From Gemmatimonadota bacterium (lineage in GTDB: Bacteria > Latescibacterota > UBA2968), in contig JAPPAB010000086.1 in assembly GCA_026705765.1 (NCBI GenBank), forward strand, positions 60,260 through 124,259: a stretch of 64,000 nt of DNA, written 5' to 3'. Below are positions 42,942-51,360 of the stretch, piece after piece. Under the pieces are notes generated by a model, which saw nothing but the letters and a program-made list of their open reading frames with translations, ran no database searches and was not told where the DNA came from. Each line of letters starts with the position of its first letter. Within the stretch, counting starts at the first letter, position 1. The position numbers were made by a program, and so were the translations under genes.

Positions 42942-45937
42942 GATTCAGAGTCGGGAATTCGTCTATCCGCCCCTTCGCGTTCTAATCCGAGTTCATCCCA
43001 GAATCGAGAAGGCGCCATATTTCTGCCCGGACGATGCCGCACGCAGGAAAGCGTGAGGCGATCCATTGCTCGGGTGATCCCCACGTACAACAACCTGCGC
43101 TGTTCGGCTAAATCCGCGCTGTTCAGGGCGCGTGCATTGGGCAAAATGCGATCTTCGAGACCGCAAATATAGACCTCTCGAAACTCAAGCCCCTTTGCCG
43201 CGTGCAGTGTCAGCAAATGCACGGCATCGCGGTCCTGGGTATCCAATTCGACTTTGTAGAGATCTGCAAAATCGAGCAAATTGCGAATGCCTTCCTGAAG
43301 AGATGGCGCAGCAGCACCATGGCGTTCGCAAAGGTCTCGAAAGCGTTGAATCTGATCGGGAGCGTGCAACGCGAGCACCTCCGGGCGAGGATCTTCGCCG
43401 AGCAACATCCGCGTCTGTCCCCGCAGCCGGTCGGCATCCAACCGGGGGTAGTGCTGCACGAGATTGCGAATACACAAATTGGCCGGTCCCAAAAGACGCT
43501 GTGCTCCCAGGTTGAAATGCACGTGTTCTTCGCGGGAAAATTTCGTATCTCTTACGCCATTGCGCGCGCGAAAAAGCAAGCCCAGAGCAACGTGATCCAA
43601 AAGGCGTTCATGTGTCATGCGCCGATAGCGAGAGGCGCGCTCTTTCTTCATAGCTTCAAACACGCGATACAAAGCCAACGCACGCGTGCGTGCTGGCGGA
43701 TCGTTTGGATCTGACGCAATATCATACCGCTCGCAAAGAGGGCGCAGATCGCGTGTAGCAGTCGCGCCATAGCTTCGCGCCATAGGCAATATATCAACCG
43801 TCGGATTGGGCATACGAGACCTGCCATTGCGACGGGCTTCGCGGTGCAAAACCTGAAAATCGAACGCATAGCCATTGTGGGCGACCAGAATGTCAATACC
43901 GACAAATGCCTGAAACGCGAGATAAATTTCCTGAAATGTAGGATCCGTGCCTTTGCCCTCGCGCAGGCGTACGGGCGAATAAAATGTATCGACAGCGCGC
44001 CCATCTCGCACGCGCACAGCACCCAGAGCTGTGATCTGTGCCCGCTCGGGATCGTCACCCGCTGTTTCCAGCGCAAATGCAGTGTATTCCGGCATATACG
44101 CCGGCAAATCCGCACAGCGGATCGCCTGACACAATTTGAGCGCAGCGAGCATCACACCACACGCCATGCTTCCCAAATGTAAAAAGTGTTCGGGGGTTTT
44201 CGGCGGATCTTCGTCAAATGACAAAATCAGAGTATCGGATAAAACATCCAATCGGCTGCCGGGCACAGCCTCTCGTATGATGAGACCCGGCCGTGCCAGC
44301 GCATCCCGGATCAGCGTTGTGAGCATATGCCGCAGCACCTCGTCTCGACATGCCACATACAAGGTGCCGCCCCTGCGCCAGAGCGGCAACACGCGATTCA
44401 GAGCAATATTGAGATCTGAAAGTTCGAGCGGATCTACAATGTCATCGAGATGATTTTTCAAGGACGGTAACTCCGACGTATTCAATTGATCCAGAATATC
44501 ATCCACCAGATGGGGCAAAGATGCGACCGCGCCTCTTTGCACGGCATTGTGTACCACACCTGCCAGACCCAGTGCGCGTTCCACATCAACGCCCTCTGCT
44601 TCCGAAACCGTTCGCGGATACAGAAAAGCAGCCTGTTTGAAACTCCCAATATTTTTTTGTTTCTGAAATCCTCGCACCGCCGGATATAATTTGGGATCTA
44701 CCGCTTCGAGTTCGCGCCGCAAAAACAACTCCAGGCTTGCGTCATTTGCGCCATCGAGTGCATAGCGCAACACGGACAGGGCACGACGAATCACGGGCTG
44801 GTCGAACAAGCCCCTGCGATGAGCCATCAGACAGGGCACATTGGCGCGCATAAAAATGCGCTCGAGTTCGCTACCGATTGCGTGTTGCGGATAAAGCACC
44901 GCGATATCCCGGTGAATCAGATCGGGCGTTTCCCGGATGCGATCCCAGATATCCCCCGCAATAAACTGGCCTTCTTCCTCAAACGTATCAAAAGCCATCC
45001 CCCGCACGCGGCGTCCCGATCTTTGAGTGTGGATGCTGCGTTCAAATAATACGTCATTATTGGCGATAAACACGCGCGCCAGCCGCAAAATTTCTGCGGA
45101 TGATCGATAATTTTCCTCCAAAAAAATGGGCGAACGACCTTTGAGAAAATCATCTCGAAATTGTTCGATATGTTCTGGCCTGGCATAGCGCCACCCATAA
45201 ATGGATTGCTCGTCATCTGCAACCACAAAAACACTGCGGTGAGCCGCGCCCAACAAATAAACGAGGGCGTATTGAACCGGATCGGTATCTTGAAACTCAT
45301 CGACGAGAATATGTTGAAATTGCGCGCGATAATCCGCCAGAATCTGGCGATGCGAATGCAGCAAGTCATGTGCGAGAAATATGAGATCGTCAAAATCGAT
45401 CAATCGGTTTTTCTTCAGTTCGGCTTCGTACTGATCGAGCAATGCCGCATCCCCTTTTTTCATCGGAACATGCGCCTTGTATCGCCGCTGCCACTTCAGG
45501 CGATTCACATTTTGCATCACATTATTCAAATTGCTTTCATTGGGATTCAGGCGAGGAAAAGCGCGATAAATCAGCGTGCGCTGAAGATCTTCATCGGCAA
45601 TGCCAAAATGCGGCGGCAACCCAACCGTTTCTCGATGCTCGCGCAGAATTGAGATACAAAACCTGTGAAATGTACCTGCGGTAACAGCCTCTGCCGCTTC
45701 TTTGCTCAACGTGCGTGACAAGCGGATTTGCAGTTCTGCCGCAGCCTTATTTGTAAATGTAAGCGCCAGGATATTTTCCGGAAGAACACCGCGCCGCGAT
45801 ACCAGATACGCAATGCGTTCGGTCAGCACCCGCGTCTTCCCCGTGCCTGGCCCCGCCAGCACGAGAACAGGACCTATTGGCGCAGTAACGGCTTCGCGCT
45901 GGCGTGCGTTTAATGTGATGGGATCGAGTTCTGGCAT
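42938..45937 (-). CDS. UvrD/PcrA-family helicase with inserted DEDD-exonuclease-like domain
   Basis: A 999-aa superfamily 1 helicase. Motifs are Walker A AGPGTGKTR (about residue 28), LVDEFQDTDP (about 211), DDEQSIYGWRYARPEHI (about 241), ENYRSS (about 275), HLLTLHAAKGLEF (near the C-terminus) and RRLLYVGITRAMDRL. Between the 2B region and the last motifs lies an insertion (about residues 618-762) resembling a DnaQ-type exonuclease, with FALETAG, AHNGYAFDFQVL and DLRPLCERYDI. The first catalytic Asp is Ala and the C-terminal His/Asp are not evident, so nuclease activity is doubtful. The frame extends to 46027 but the start at 45937 avoids overlap. It probably acts in DNA repair or recombination. 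Confidence 0.9.
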   Translation of the reverse strand: MPELDPITLNARQREAVTAPIGPVLVLAGPGTGKTRVLTERIAYLVSRRGVLPENILALTFTNKAAAELQIRLSRTLSKEAAEAVTAGTFHRFCISILREHRETVGLPPHFGIADEDLQRTLIYRAFPRLNPNESNLNNVMQNVNRLKWQRRYKAHVPMKKGDAALLDQYEAELKKNRLIDFDDLIFLAHDLLHSHRQILADYRAQFQHILVDEFQDTDPVQYALVYLLGAAHRSVFVVADDEQSIYGWRYARPEHIEQFRDDFLKGRSPIFLEENYRSSAEILRLARVFIANNDVLFERSIHTQRSGRRVRGMAFDTFEEEGQFIAGDIWDRIRETPDLIHRDIAVLYPQHAIGSELERIFMRANVPCLMAHRRGLFDQPVIRRALSVLRYALDGANDASLELFLRRELEAVDPKLYPAVRGFQKQKNIGSFKQAAFLYPRTVSEAEGVDVERALGLAGVVHNAVQRGAVASLPHLVDDILDQLNTSELPSLKNHLDDIVDPLELSDLNIALNRVLPLWRRGGTLYVACRDEVLRHMLTTLIRDALARPGLIIREAVPGSRLDVLSDTLILSFDEDPPKTPEHFLHLGSMACGVMLAALKLCQAIRCADLPAYMPEYTAFALETAGDDPERAQITALGAVRVRDGRAVDTFYSPVRLREGKGTDPTFQEIYLAFQAFVGIDILVAHNGYAFDFQVLHREARRNGRSRMPNPTVDILPMARSYGATATRDLRPLCERYDIASDPNDPPARTRALALYRVFEAMKKERASRYRRMTHERLLDHVALGLLFRARNGVRDTKFSREEHVHFNLGAQRLLGPANLCIRNLVQHYPRLDADRLRGQTRMLLGEDPRPEVLALHAPDQIQRFRDLCERHGAAAPSLQEGIRNLLDFADLYKVELDTQDRDAVHLLTLHAAKGLEFREVYICGLEDRILPNARALNSADLAEQRRLLYVGITRAMDRLTLSCVRHRPGRNMAPSRFWDELGLEREGADRRIPDSES

Positions 45938-45947
45938 AGATAAAATC

Positions 45948-47321
45948 TTATTTGTCGTAGATATTGGGAGACCAGTCAACGACATTGAGTTCCTGCTTGA
46001 CGAGCACGGCCTTGTACGGCGGCACATTTTTCATCAGCACCACGCCCGCACCCACCATCGCACATGGCCCCACAATGCGACCGGGCATAATCATCGCACC
46101 GATACCCGTACGCGAGTAATCTCCAAATAACACACCGGTAAAACCGGGTGCTTTTCGACGAATACCCTGAACCTCGACCTCAATCTCCGCATCGTCAAAG
46201 CGCAGCGTGCCCACCTGTGTACCCGCACCTATTTCCGCGCGCTCGCCGAAAACGCCCGAAAGTTGAATCTGATGGGTCACGCGACCCTCTTCCAGCATAA
46301 TGCCGCTAAACTCGCCCAAATAGGTAATGTGGCAGTTGGTATCTACAGTACCCGATACTTTGGCAAAAGGACCAATTTTGCAGCGGTCGCCGATCACAGT
46401 ACGGGATGCGATGTGAGAGCCTTCTAATATCTCCGTATTTTTTCCGATCCAGACCGGTCCTTCAATATAAGCATCTCGGGCAATCGTGGCATTTTCACCC
46501 ACAAAGATGGGACCGCGAATGCGGGCATCGGGATCGACCGTAGCCGTTGGCGCAACAACCGATTCTGTAAATCCATCAGCCATTTCAGCAAGTGCCATAA
46601 GCGCGACATTTTTCGGATGCCAGGGCATGTCCATATCGAACCACGGCCCGGGCAAATCGGCCGCAACAAGCGCGCGTCCCTCGCCGTAGAGCAGTGGGAT
46701 AACATCGCAAATTTCCTGACCCTCGGGCGGAAAGATACCATATTGGGTTCGCGGCACAAAATCGGAAGTATTATCCAGATCGGACAAAATTTCATTTTTA
46801 AAAATATAGAGACCAGACAGTGCCTGTCCCGATCCACCGCGAGGTTTATAGGTGTAAGAAGATAGGCTCTGATCCTTTTCGACGTGTGCGCGTATATGAG
46901 ATGTGAGATCGTCAACCTGGACAATACCAGCGACACCAGAGCAGTTTCCATCTCTAAACACATCTAACAAGTGCGGAACTGCATCCGCACCAAAGAAAAC
47001 ATCCCCGAAAATAACCAGAACATCATCAGTACCAATAAAATCAGACGCCAGCCCCACCGCATGCGCCGTGCCTTTTGGCTGCGGTTGCTCGATATAAGTA
47101 ATGCGACAGCCAAATCGCTGACCACCGCCAAAATAATTGCGTGCTCGTCCCCCTCGATGCCCCACCACAATGCCAATATCCGTAATACCCGCATCGACCA
47201 GACGCGAAACCGTCCACTCCAAAAGCGGGCGATTGCATATTGGAAACATCGGCTTGGGACGAAAGACATTAAAAGGAAAAAAACGTTCGCCTTTCCCAGC
47301 CGCGAGAATCAGTGCTTTCAT
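45948..47321 (-). CDS. Sugar nucleotidyltransferase with left-handed beta-helix domain
   Basis: A 457-aa protein. The N-terminal NTP-transferase domain begins MKALILAAGKGERFFPFNVF, a variant of the GxGTRxxP signature with Glu in place of Thr, followed by RPKPMFPICNRPLLEW. FGDVFFGAD (about 107) is the metal-binding Asp region. From about residue 260 the chain has hexapeptide repeats (IRGPIFVGENATIARDAYIE and onward) forming a left-handed beta-helix, as in GlmU and GDP-mannose pyrophosphorylase-like proteins. A sugar-1-phosphate is probably activated for envelope glycans. The C-terminal half could also acetylate. The start at 47321 has CGGAG. The exact sugar is unknown. Confidence 0.87.
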   Translation of the reverse strand: MKALILAAGKGERFFPFNVFRPKPMFPICNRPLLEWTVSRLVDAGITDIGIVVGHRGGRARNYFGGGQRFGCRITYIEQPQPKGTAHAVGLASDFIGTDDVLVIFGDVFFGADAVPHLLDVFRDGNCSGVAGIVQVDDLTSHIRAHVEKDQSLSSYTYKPRGGSGQALSGLYIFKNEILSDLDNTSDFVPRTQYGIFPPEGQEICDVIPLLYGEGRALVAADLPGPWFDMDMPWHPKNVALMALAEMADGFTESVVAPTATVDPDARIRGPIFVGENATIARDAYIEGPVWIGKNTEILEGSHIASRTVIGDRCKIGPFAKVSGTVDTNCHITYLGEFSGIMLEEGRVTHQIQLSGVFGERAEIGAGTQVGTLRFDDAEIEVEVQGIRRKAPGFTGVLFGDYSRTGIGAMIMPGRIVGPCAMVGAGVVLMKNVPPYKAVLVKQELNVVDWSPNIYDK

Positions 47322-47356
47322 AAAAACTCCGGGATAAAGTGTGAAGTGTTTGTATC

Positions 47357-47385
47357 TTGACATTGCGTGCATTATAGACTACAAT
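47357..47385 (+). promoter_or_regulatory. Consensus sigma-70-like promoter for the transglycosylase gene
   Basis: TTGACA (47357-47362), a 17-nt spacer, then TACAAT (47380-47385), 31 nt before the start at 47417. This is the best-matching promoter in the window. Confidence 0.6.
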
Positions 47386-47416
47386 TTTTTCAGGACCTCA
47401 TCCAAAGGCTTTCACA

Positions 47417-49594
47417 ATGTCATTTCTCAAAAACGGATTAGTGAGCCGTATCGCGCTATTCGCCTTCCCCATTATCGCCGTATTTGTAATCGTGGGCTAT
47501 TTGGGGATAGGAGAACAACGCGATCCCATTTTTCGGGTTGCAGAACTAATTGCACGACAAAAATTTACCGAAGCATTATCTGCACTCGACAATATGGATA
47601 CTACCCAGCGCGATGCCTGGAATACGCACACCGCCGCGTTACAACGCGCGATTTGTCTGATGCACCTGGGCAAATACTCAGACGCACTGACAATTTTTCA
47701 GTCTTCAGGCACCACGCACCCAGAAATTGCCGATTACGTGGCTTTTTGGGTGGGACAATGCGCCGAATCTCTGGGACAAGCCAAAGACGCTGAAAATCAC
47801 TATGCGAAAATCCTGCACATGAAACCCGCGAGTTTGCTCGGCGACCAGGCGACACTCAATGCCGCGCGGGCTGCACTTGCACAGGGCAATGCTGAAGGCG
47901 CAAGCGCATATTATCAAACACTCATCGACAAGCGCCCGCACGAAGGCGATGCACTGGCCGGGCTGGTCGCGGCCTGGACGGCTCTGGGCGATTCTATTGC
48001 TGCGCGCGAGACGCGTTTGAAATTGATCAAAAATTATCCCAAACATCCATCCGCTTACGAAATGCTCCCCGCGCTCAGTGATAAGCGCGATGCTGAAGAA
48101 CTGTTTTACGCGGGTGTGGCCTGTATGCATGCCGAAAAATATCAACAGGCTATCGTTCTACTGCGCCGCGTGATCGATAAATCTCAAGATGCCACATGGC
48201 GCGGAAAAGCGCAATACGAACTGGGCCATGTGTATTATCGCAGTCGAAAATATCTCAAAGCAGAAAACGCATTTGACCGCGCCTTCAAAGTGCATCACAC
48301 CCCCGAAGCACTTTTTTATCTGGGCCGATGTGCCATCAAGCGCGGGCAAGATTTAACGGGAACAACGCGTTTTCGAGAATTTGTGCGTCGCTATCCCAAT
48401 GCAAAGACCGCGCCCGAAGCACTCTGGCAGGCCGCCATGGCCTACGAGCGGCGGGGGCGTCACAGCGATGCGCGCAAACTATTTATAGCACTGGCAAAAA
48501 CCTACCCCAAAAGCACTTATGCCGACCAGGCTGCGTGGCGTGCGGGGTTCGCGCTTTATCAAACGCGGCAATACACGGCTGCCTCCAAAGCCTTTTTGCG
48601 CCTGGCGCGCCAGACCACTGCGAGCCATCTGCGCGATCAGGGGTATTACTGGGCGGGCAAGAGTTACCAAAAATTGGGACAAAAAGCAGAAGCGCGATTC
48701 TGGATTGCACGCGCCTCTGAAGGTTTCCCCACCTCTTATTACTCGGCACGCGCGCGTGCGGTCCTGGGCAAGACAGAAAATGTTCATGTCGAGGTACCTC
48801 AACCGGGCGAGCACCTATCGGTTGGTCAATCCTATACGCCTTCGACGCATATCCCCAAAGGAGATATATTGGCGTCTATCGGGTTATATCGAGATGCCGA
48901 GCGAGAATACGACCGCGCTCGGCAAATTCTCGGGCGCAATTTATTTGCCCTGGATGATTTGAAACTGCGTTATGAGCGCGTTCGCGCCATGCACAAGGCA
49001 CTTCAAATTTCCGCACAGATCGTAATGTTGGAACGCGCACAGGGGATATCCATGACGCGGGCCTCATTCCGTCGATTGTATCCAACGTATTATTGGGGCG
49101 AGATCAACCAGATAGCGCGAAAAATGAATCTTGATCCCAACCTCATGATCGCCATCATGCGGCAGGAAAGCGCATTTAATACCACCGCTATATCTCGCGC
49201 CGGCGCACGCGGGTTGATGCAGGTGATGCCGCAAACGGGACGGGACATGGCCCGACTTGTCAAGCTCAAAAATTTTTCAACCGAAGACCTGCACGATCCC
49301 CAAACGTCAATCTTATTGGGCGGAAAACATCTCTCCGACCACATGAAGGTATTCCAAAAAGATAAGCAGAGACAACTGAGTCTGGCACTATCGGCTTATA
49401 ACGCGGGTCTGGATGCTGCAAAACGGTGGGCAAAAGCCTTGACAAAGCGCGACGTCGATGAATTTATAGAGCGCATTCCCTATAAAGAAACCCGCAATTA
49501 TGTGAAACTCGTATATCGCAATTATCGCGTTTATTCTTACCTCAACGATACACAGTCAGAGGTAGAAATATCATTGGGATATGGAAATGAATGA
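47417..49594 (+). CDS. Soluble lytic murein transglycosylase with TPR repeats (Slt70-like)
   Basis: A 725-aa periplasmic enzyme that cleaves peptidoglycan to anhydro-muropeptides. It has an N-terminal membrane or signal helix (about 12-32). About ten TPR-like helical repeats follow (residues 60-420, such as DATWRGKAQYELGHVYYRSR and ARKLFIALAKTYPKS). The C-terminal GH23 domain has the catalytic Glu in MRQESAFNTTAISRAGARGL (about residue 580), then QVMPQTGRDMA, ILLGGKHLSDHM and LSAYNAGLDAAKRW. The TPR ring replaces the superhelical domain of E. coli Slt70. It overlaps a small membrane protein gene by 14 nt. Confidence 0.92.
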   Translation: MSFLKNGLVSRIALFAFPIIAVFVIVGYLGIGEQRDPIFRVAELIARQKFTEALSALDNMDTTQRDAWNTHTAALQRAICLMHLGKYSDALTIFQSSGTTHPEIADYVAFWVGQCAESLGQAKDAENHYAKILHMKPASLLGDQATLNAARAALAQGNAEGASAYYQTLIDKRPHEGDALAGLVAAWTALGDSIAARETRLKLIKNYPKHPSAYEMLPALSDKRDAEELFYAGVACMHAEKYQQAIVLLRRVIDKSQDATWRGKAQYELGHVYYRSRKYLKAENAFDRAFKVHHTPEALFYLGRCAIKRGQDLTGTTRFREFVRRYPNAKTAPEALWQAAMAYERRGRHSDARKLFIALAKTYPKSTYADQAAWRAGFALYQTRQYTAASKAFLRLARQTTASHLRDQGYYWAGKSYQKLGQKAEARFWIARASEGFPTSYYSARARAVLGKTENVHVEVPQPGEHLSVGQSYTPSTHIPKGDILASIGLYRDAEREYDRARQILGRNLFALDDLKLRYERVRAMHKALQISAQIVMLERAQGISMTRASFRRLYPTYYWGEINQIARKMNLDPNLMIAIMRQESAFNTTAISRAGARGLMQVMPQTGRDMARLVKLKNFSTEDLHDPQTSILLGGKHLSDHMKVFQKDKQRQLSLALSAYNAGLDAAKRWAKALTKRDVDEFIERIPYKETRNYVKLVYRNYRVYSYLNDTQSEVEISLGYGNE

Positions 49595-49787
49595 GCGACC
49601 GCTGTGGCGAATTCTGGAAGACGCATTTATCATCCTGTGCATCGGAGCACTCTGGCCAGGCATCCTGGGCTGGCAGGGCTGGATCTGGGATATGGTGCAA
49701 TATATCGCACTCATTGGACTGGTGTGGATCTTGATACGGCGAATTGGTCGCTATCGGATGAGACGCGATGAGGGCGACGACGATTAA
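49581..49787 (+). CDS. Small two-span membrane protein (hypothetical)
   Basis: A 68-aa protein that begins inside the last codons of the transglycosylase gene. Residues about 15-31 and 38-54 are hydrophobic, with W-rich segments (LGWQGWIWDMVQ), and the tail alternates basic (RRIGRYRMRR) then acidic (DEGDDD) residues. A second in-frame ATG at 49587 is possible. The tight coupling suggests a cell-envelope partner. No family recognised. Confidence 0.6.
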   Translation: MEMNERPLWRILEDAFIILCIGALWPGILGWQGWIWDMVQYIALIGLVWILIRRIGRYRMRRDEGDDD

Positions 49788-49823
49788 AGGACCTTCTCAC
49801 CAAACCAAACAGGAATCCCGAAC

Positions 49824-50630
49824 ATGGACGAACACGAAAAATTCTTCTTTGACCTCAACGGCTACCTCGTCGTCGAAAACGCTTTAACACCCGAAGAAAT
49901 AGCCGCGTGCAACAAAGCCATTGACAACAACCCCGACAGGATGCGCATTCGCCCGCCAGAGCAATCCCTCTCCGGCGAATCCAAAACACTCAGGGGCAAA
50001 CACGGGCGCACCGACTTGGGCGGCATGCTCACCTGGCCCAAACCCTGGTGCCAACCCTTCCGCGATTTACTCGCCCATCCAAACATCGTGCCCTATCTCG
50101 CAGAATTGCTGCGCGAAGACTGTCGCCTCGACCACCTCTACGGCATCGTCATGGAAAAAGGTGCCGAAGGCCATGTCATGCACGGCGGGGGCACGGCCGA
50201 CGACCTGACGCATTTCTATCAATTTCACAACGGGCGCATGCGCTGTGGCCTCACCGTCGTCTCGTGGGTACTCACCGATTGCAACCCCGGCGAGGGTGGA
50301 TTTGCCTGCATACCCGGCAGCCACAAATCCAATTACAAAACACCCCGCGATATCGCACTTTTAGATCGGGATATGGGTGTTGTACAACAGGTCTCGGCAA
50401 AAGCGGGATCGGCCGTCATCTTCACAGAAGCACTGGCACATGGCACGCTCCCCTGGACAGCCGACCATCAACGCAGATCCATTCTCTACAAATACTCGCC
50501 CGGCACGCTGACCTATTCAGCGCGGTATTTGCCGCCAGATGTGGAAAACGCACTCGACGAATTTACACCCACACAACGCGCCCTGCTCGAACCGCCCTAC
50601 CGCACAAATCGCCCGCGCGTCACCCAATAA
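49824..50630 (+). CDS. PhyH-superfamily dioxygenase with HxG-like iron site
   Basis: A 268-aa Fe(II)/2-oxoglutarate oxygenase-like protein. The fold signatures are FFFDLNGYLVVENALTPEEI (N-terminus), GFACIPGSHKSNYKTP (about residue 160) and a distal His in EALAHGTLPW (about 205). The expected proximal H-x-D reads VMHGGGTADDL (about 115), that is H-G-G with no Asp at the usual spacing, unlike the HQD of the PhyH protein at 32602. H-x-G or H-x-A replaces H-x-D in related non-haem halogenases. Other acidic residues nearby (ADD) might serve as ligand instead. It lies 5 nt before an epimerase gene. Confidence 0.85.
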   Translation: MDEHEKFFFDLNGYLVVENALTPEEIAACNKAIDNNPDRMRIRPPEQSLSGESKTLRGKHGRTDLGGMLTWPKPWCQPFRDLLAHPNIVPYLAELLREDCRLDHLYGIVMEKGAEGHVMHGGGTADDLTHFYQFHNGRMRCGLTVVSWVLTDCNPGEGGFACIPGSHKSNYKTPRDIALLDRDMGVVQQVSAKAGSAVIFTEALAHGTLPWTADHQRRSILYKYSPGTLTYSARYLPPDVENALDEFTPTQRALLEPPYRTNRPRVTQ

Positions 50631-50634
50631 TCCC

Positions 50635-51360
50635 ATGAACGTCCTCATCCTCGGTGGCAATGGTTTTCTCGGTCCTTACGTCGTCAAAGCCCTCGAAGAC
50701 CACCACCACCTTCGCGTCACCGACCTCATGCCCATAGATACACCGCACGACACGCGACAGGTGGATGTATCCGATTTCGCCCAGATCATGTCCGCTGCCA
50801 AAGGCATGGATGTCATCATCAACTGCTCTGTTCAGCGCACCCATCGCAAAATTGCTTTTGGCGTGAACACAATGGGAACGCACAACGCGCTCCGCGCTGC
50901 AGTTGCGTATGGCATGAAACGCTTTATCAACACGGGACCGCGCTTCTCGCTCGTCGGGCCTTCCTATCTCGATTACGACCATACCATCTCTGAAAAAATC
51001 CCCCCACAACCCGGCACGGAACTCTATGCGATGAGCAAAGGCCTCGGCCTCGAAATCTGCCGGATCTTCAGCGAACACCATCCGCTACACGTCCTCTCGC
51101 TCATCTTCTCGCGCTTTCGAGAACCCACCGCAGACCCACACAACACCGATGACAGCACCCTCAGCATATCGGCCAGAGATGCCGCACAAGCCGTTAAGCG
51201 CGCCATAGAAGTCGATCTTCAAACGCTCCCATCGCGCTTTGAAGTCTTTTTCATCACCACAGACCTGCCGCACAATCGCTTCCCAAACACACGCGCACGC
51301 ACAATACTCGGTTTTGAGCCCCAGGACAAACTCGAAGCCTACTGGACAAAGCCCACCTGA
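50635..51360 (+). CDS. NAD-dependent epimerase/dehydratase (short extended SDR)
   Basis: A 241-aa Rossmann-fold protein. The dinucleotide motif is MNVLILGGNGFLGPYVVKAL (GGNGFLG). TMGTHNALRAAVAYGMKRFI is the extended-SDR helix, and residues near YLDYDHTISEKIPPQPGTELYAMSK-type positions give a Tyr-x-x-x-Lys (YAMSKG, about 128). It is shorter than the usual 310 residues, lacking part of the substrate domain. It is probably co-transcribed with the PhyH gene. A sugar or sugar-acid substrate is likely. Its stop codon directly abuts the stop of the convergent gene. Confidence 0.82.
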   Translation: MNVLILGGNGFLGPYVVKALEDHHHLRVTDLMPIDTPHDTRQVDVSDFAQIMSAAKGMDVIINCSVQRTHRKIAFGVNTMGTHNALRAAVAYGMKRFINTGPRFSLVGPSYLDYDHTISEKIPPQPGTELYAMSKGLGLEICRIFSEHHPLHVLSLIFSRFREPTADPHNTDDSTLSISARDAAQAVKRAIEVDLQTLPSRFEVFFITTDLPHNRFPNTRARTILGFEPQDKLEAYWTKPT

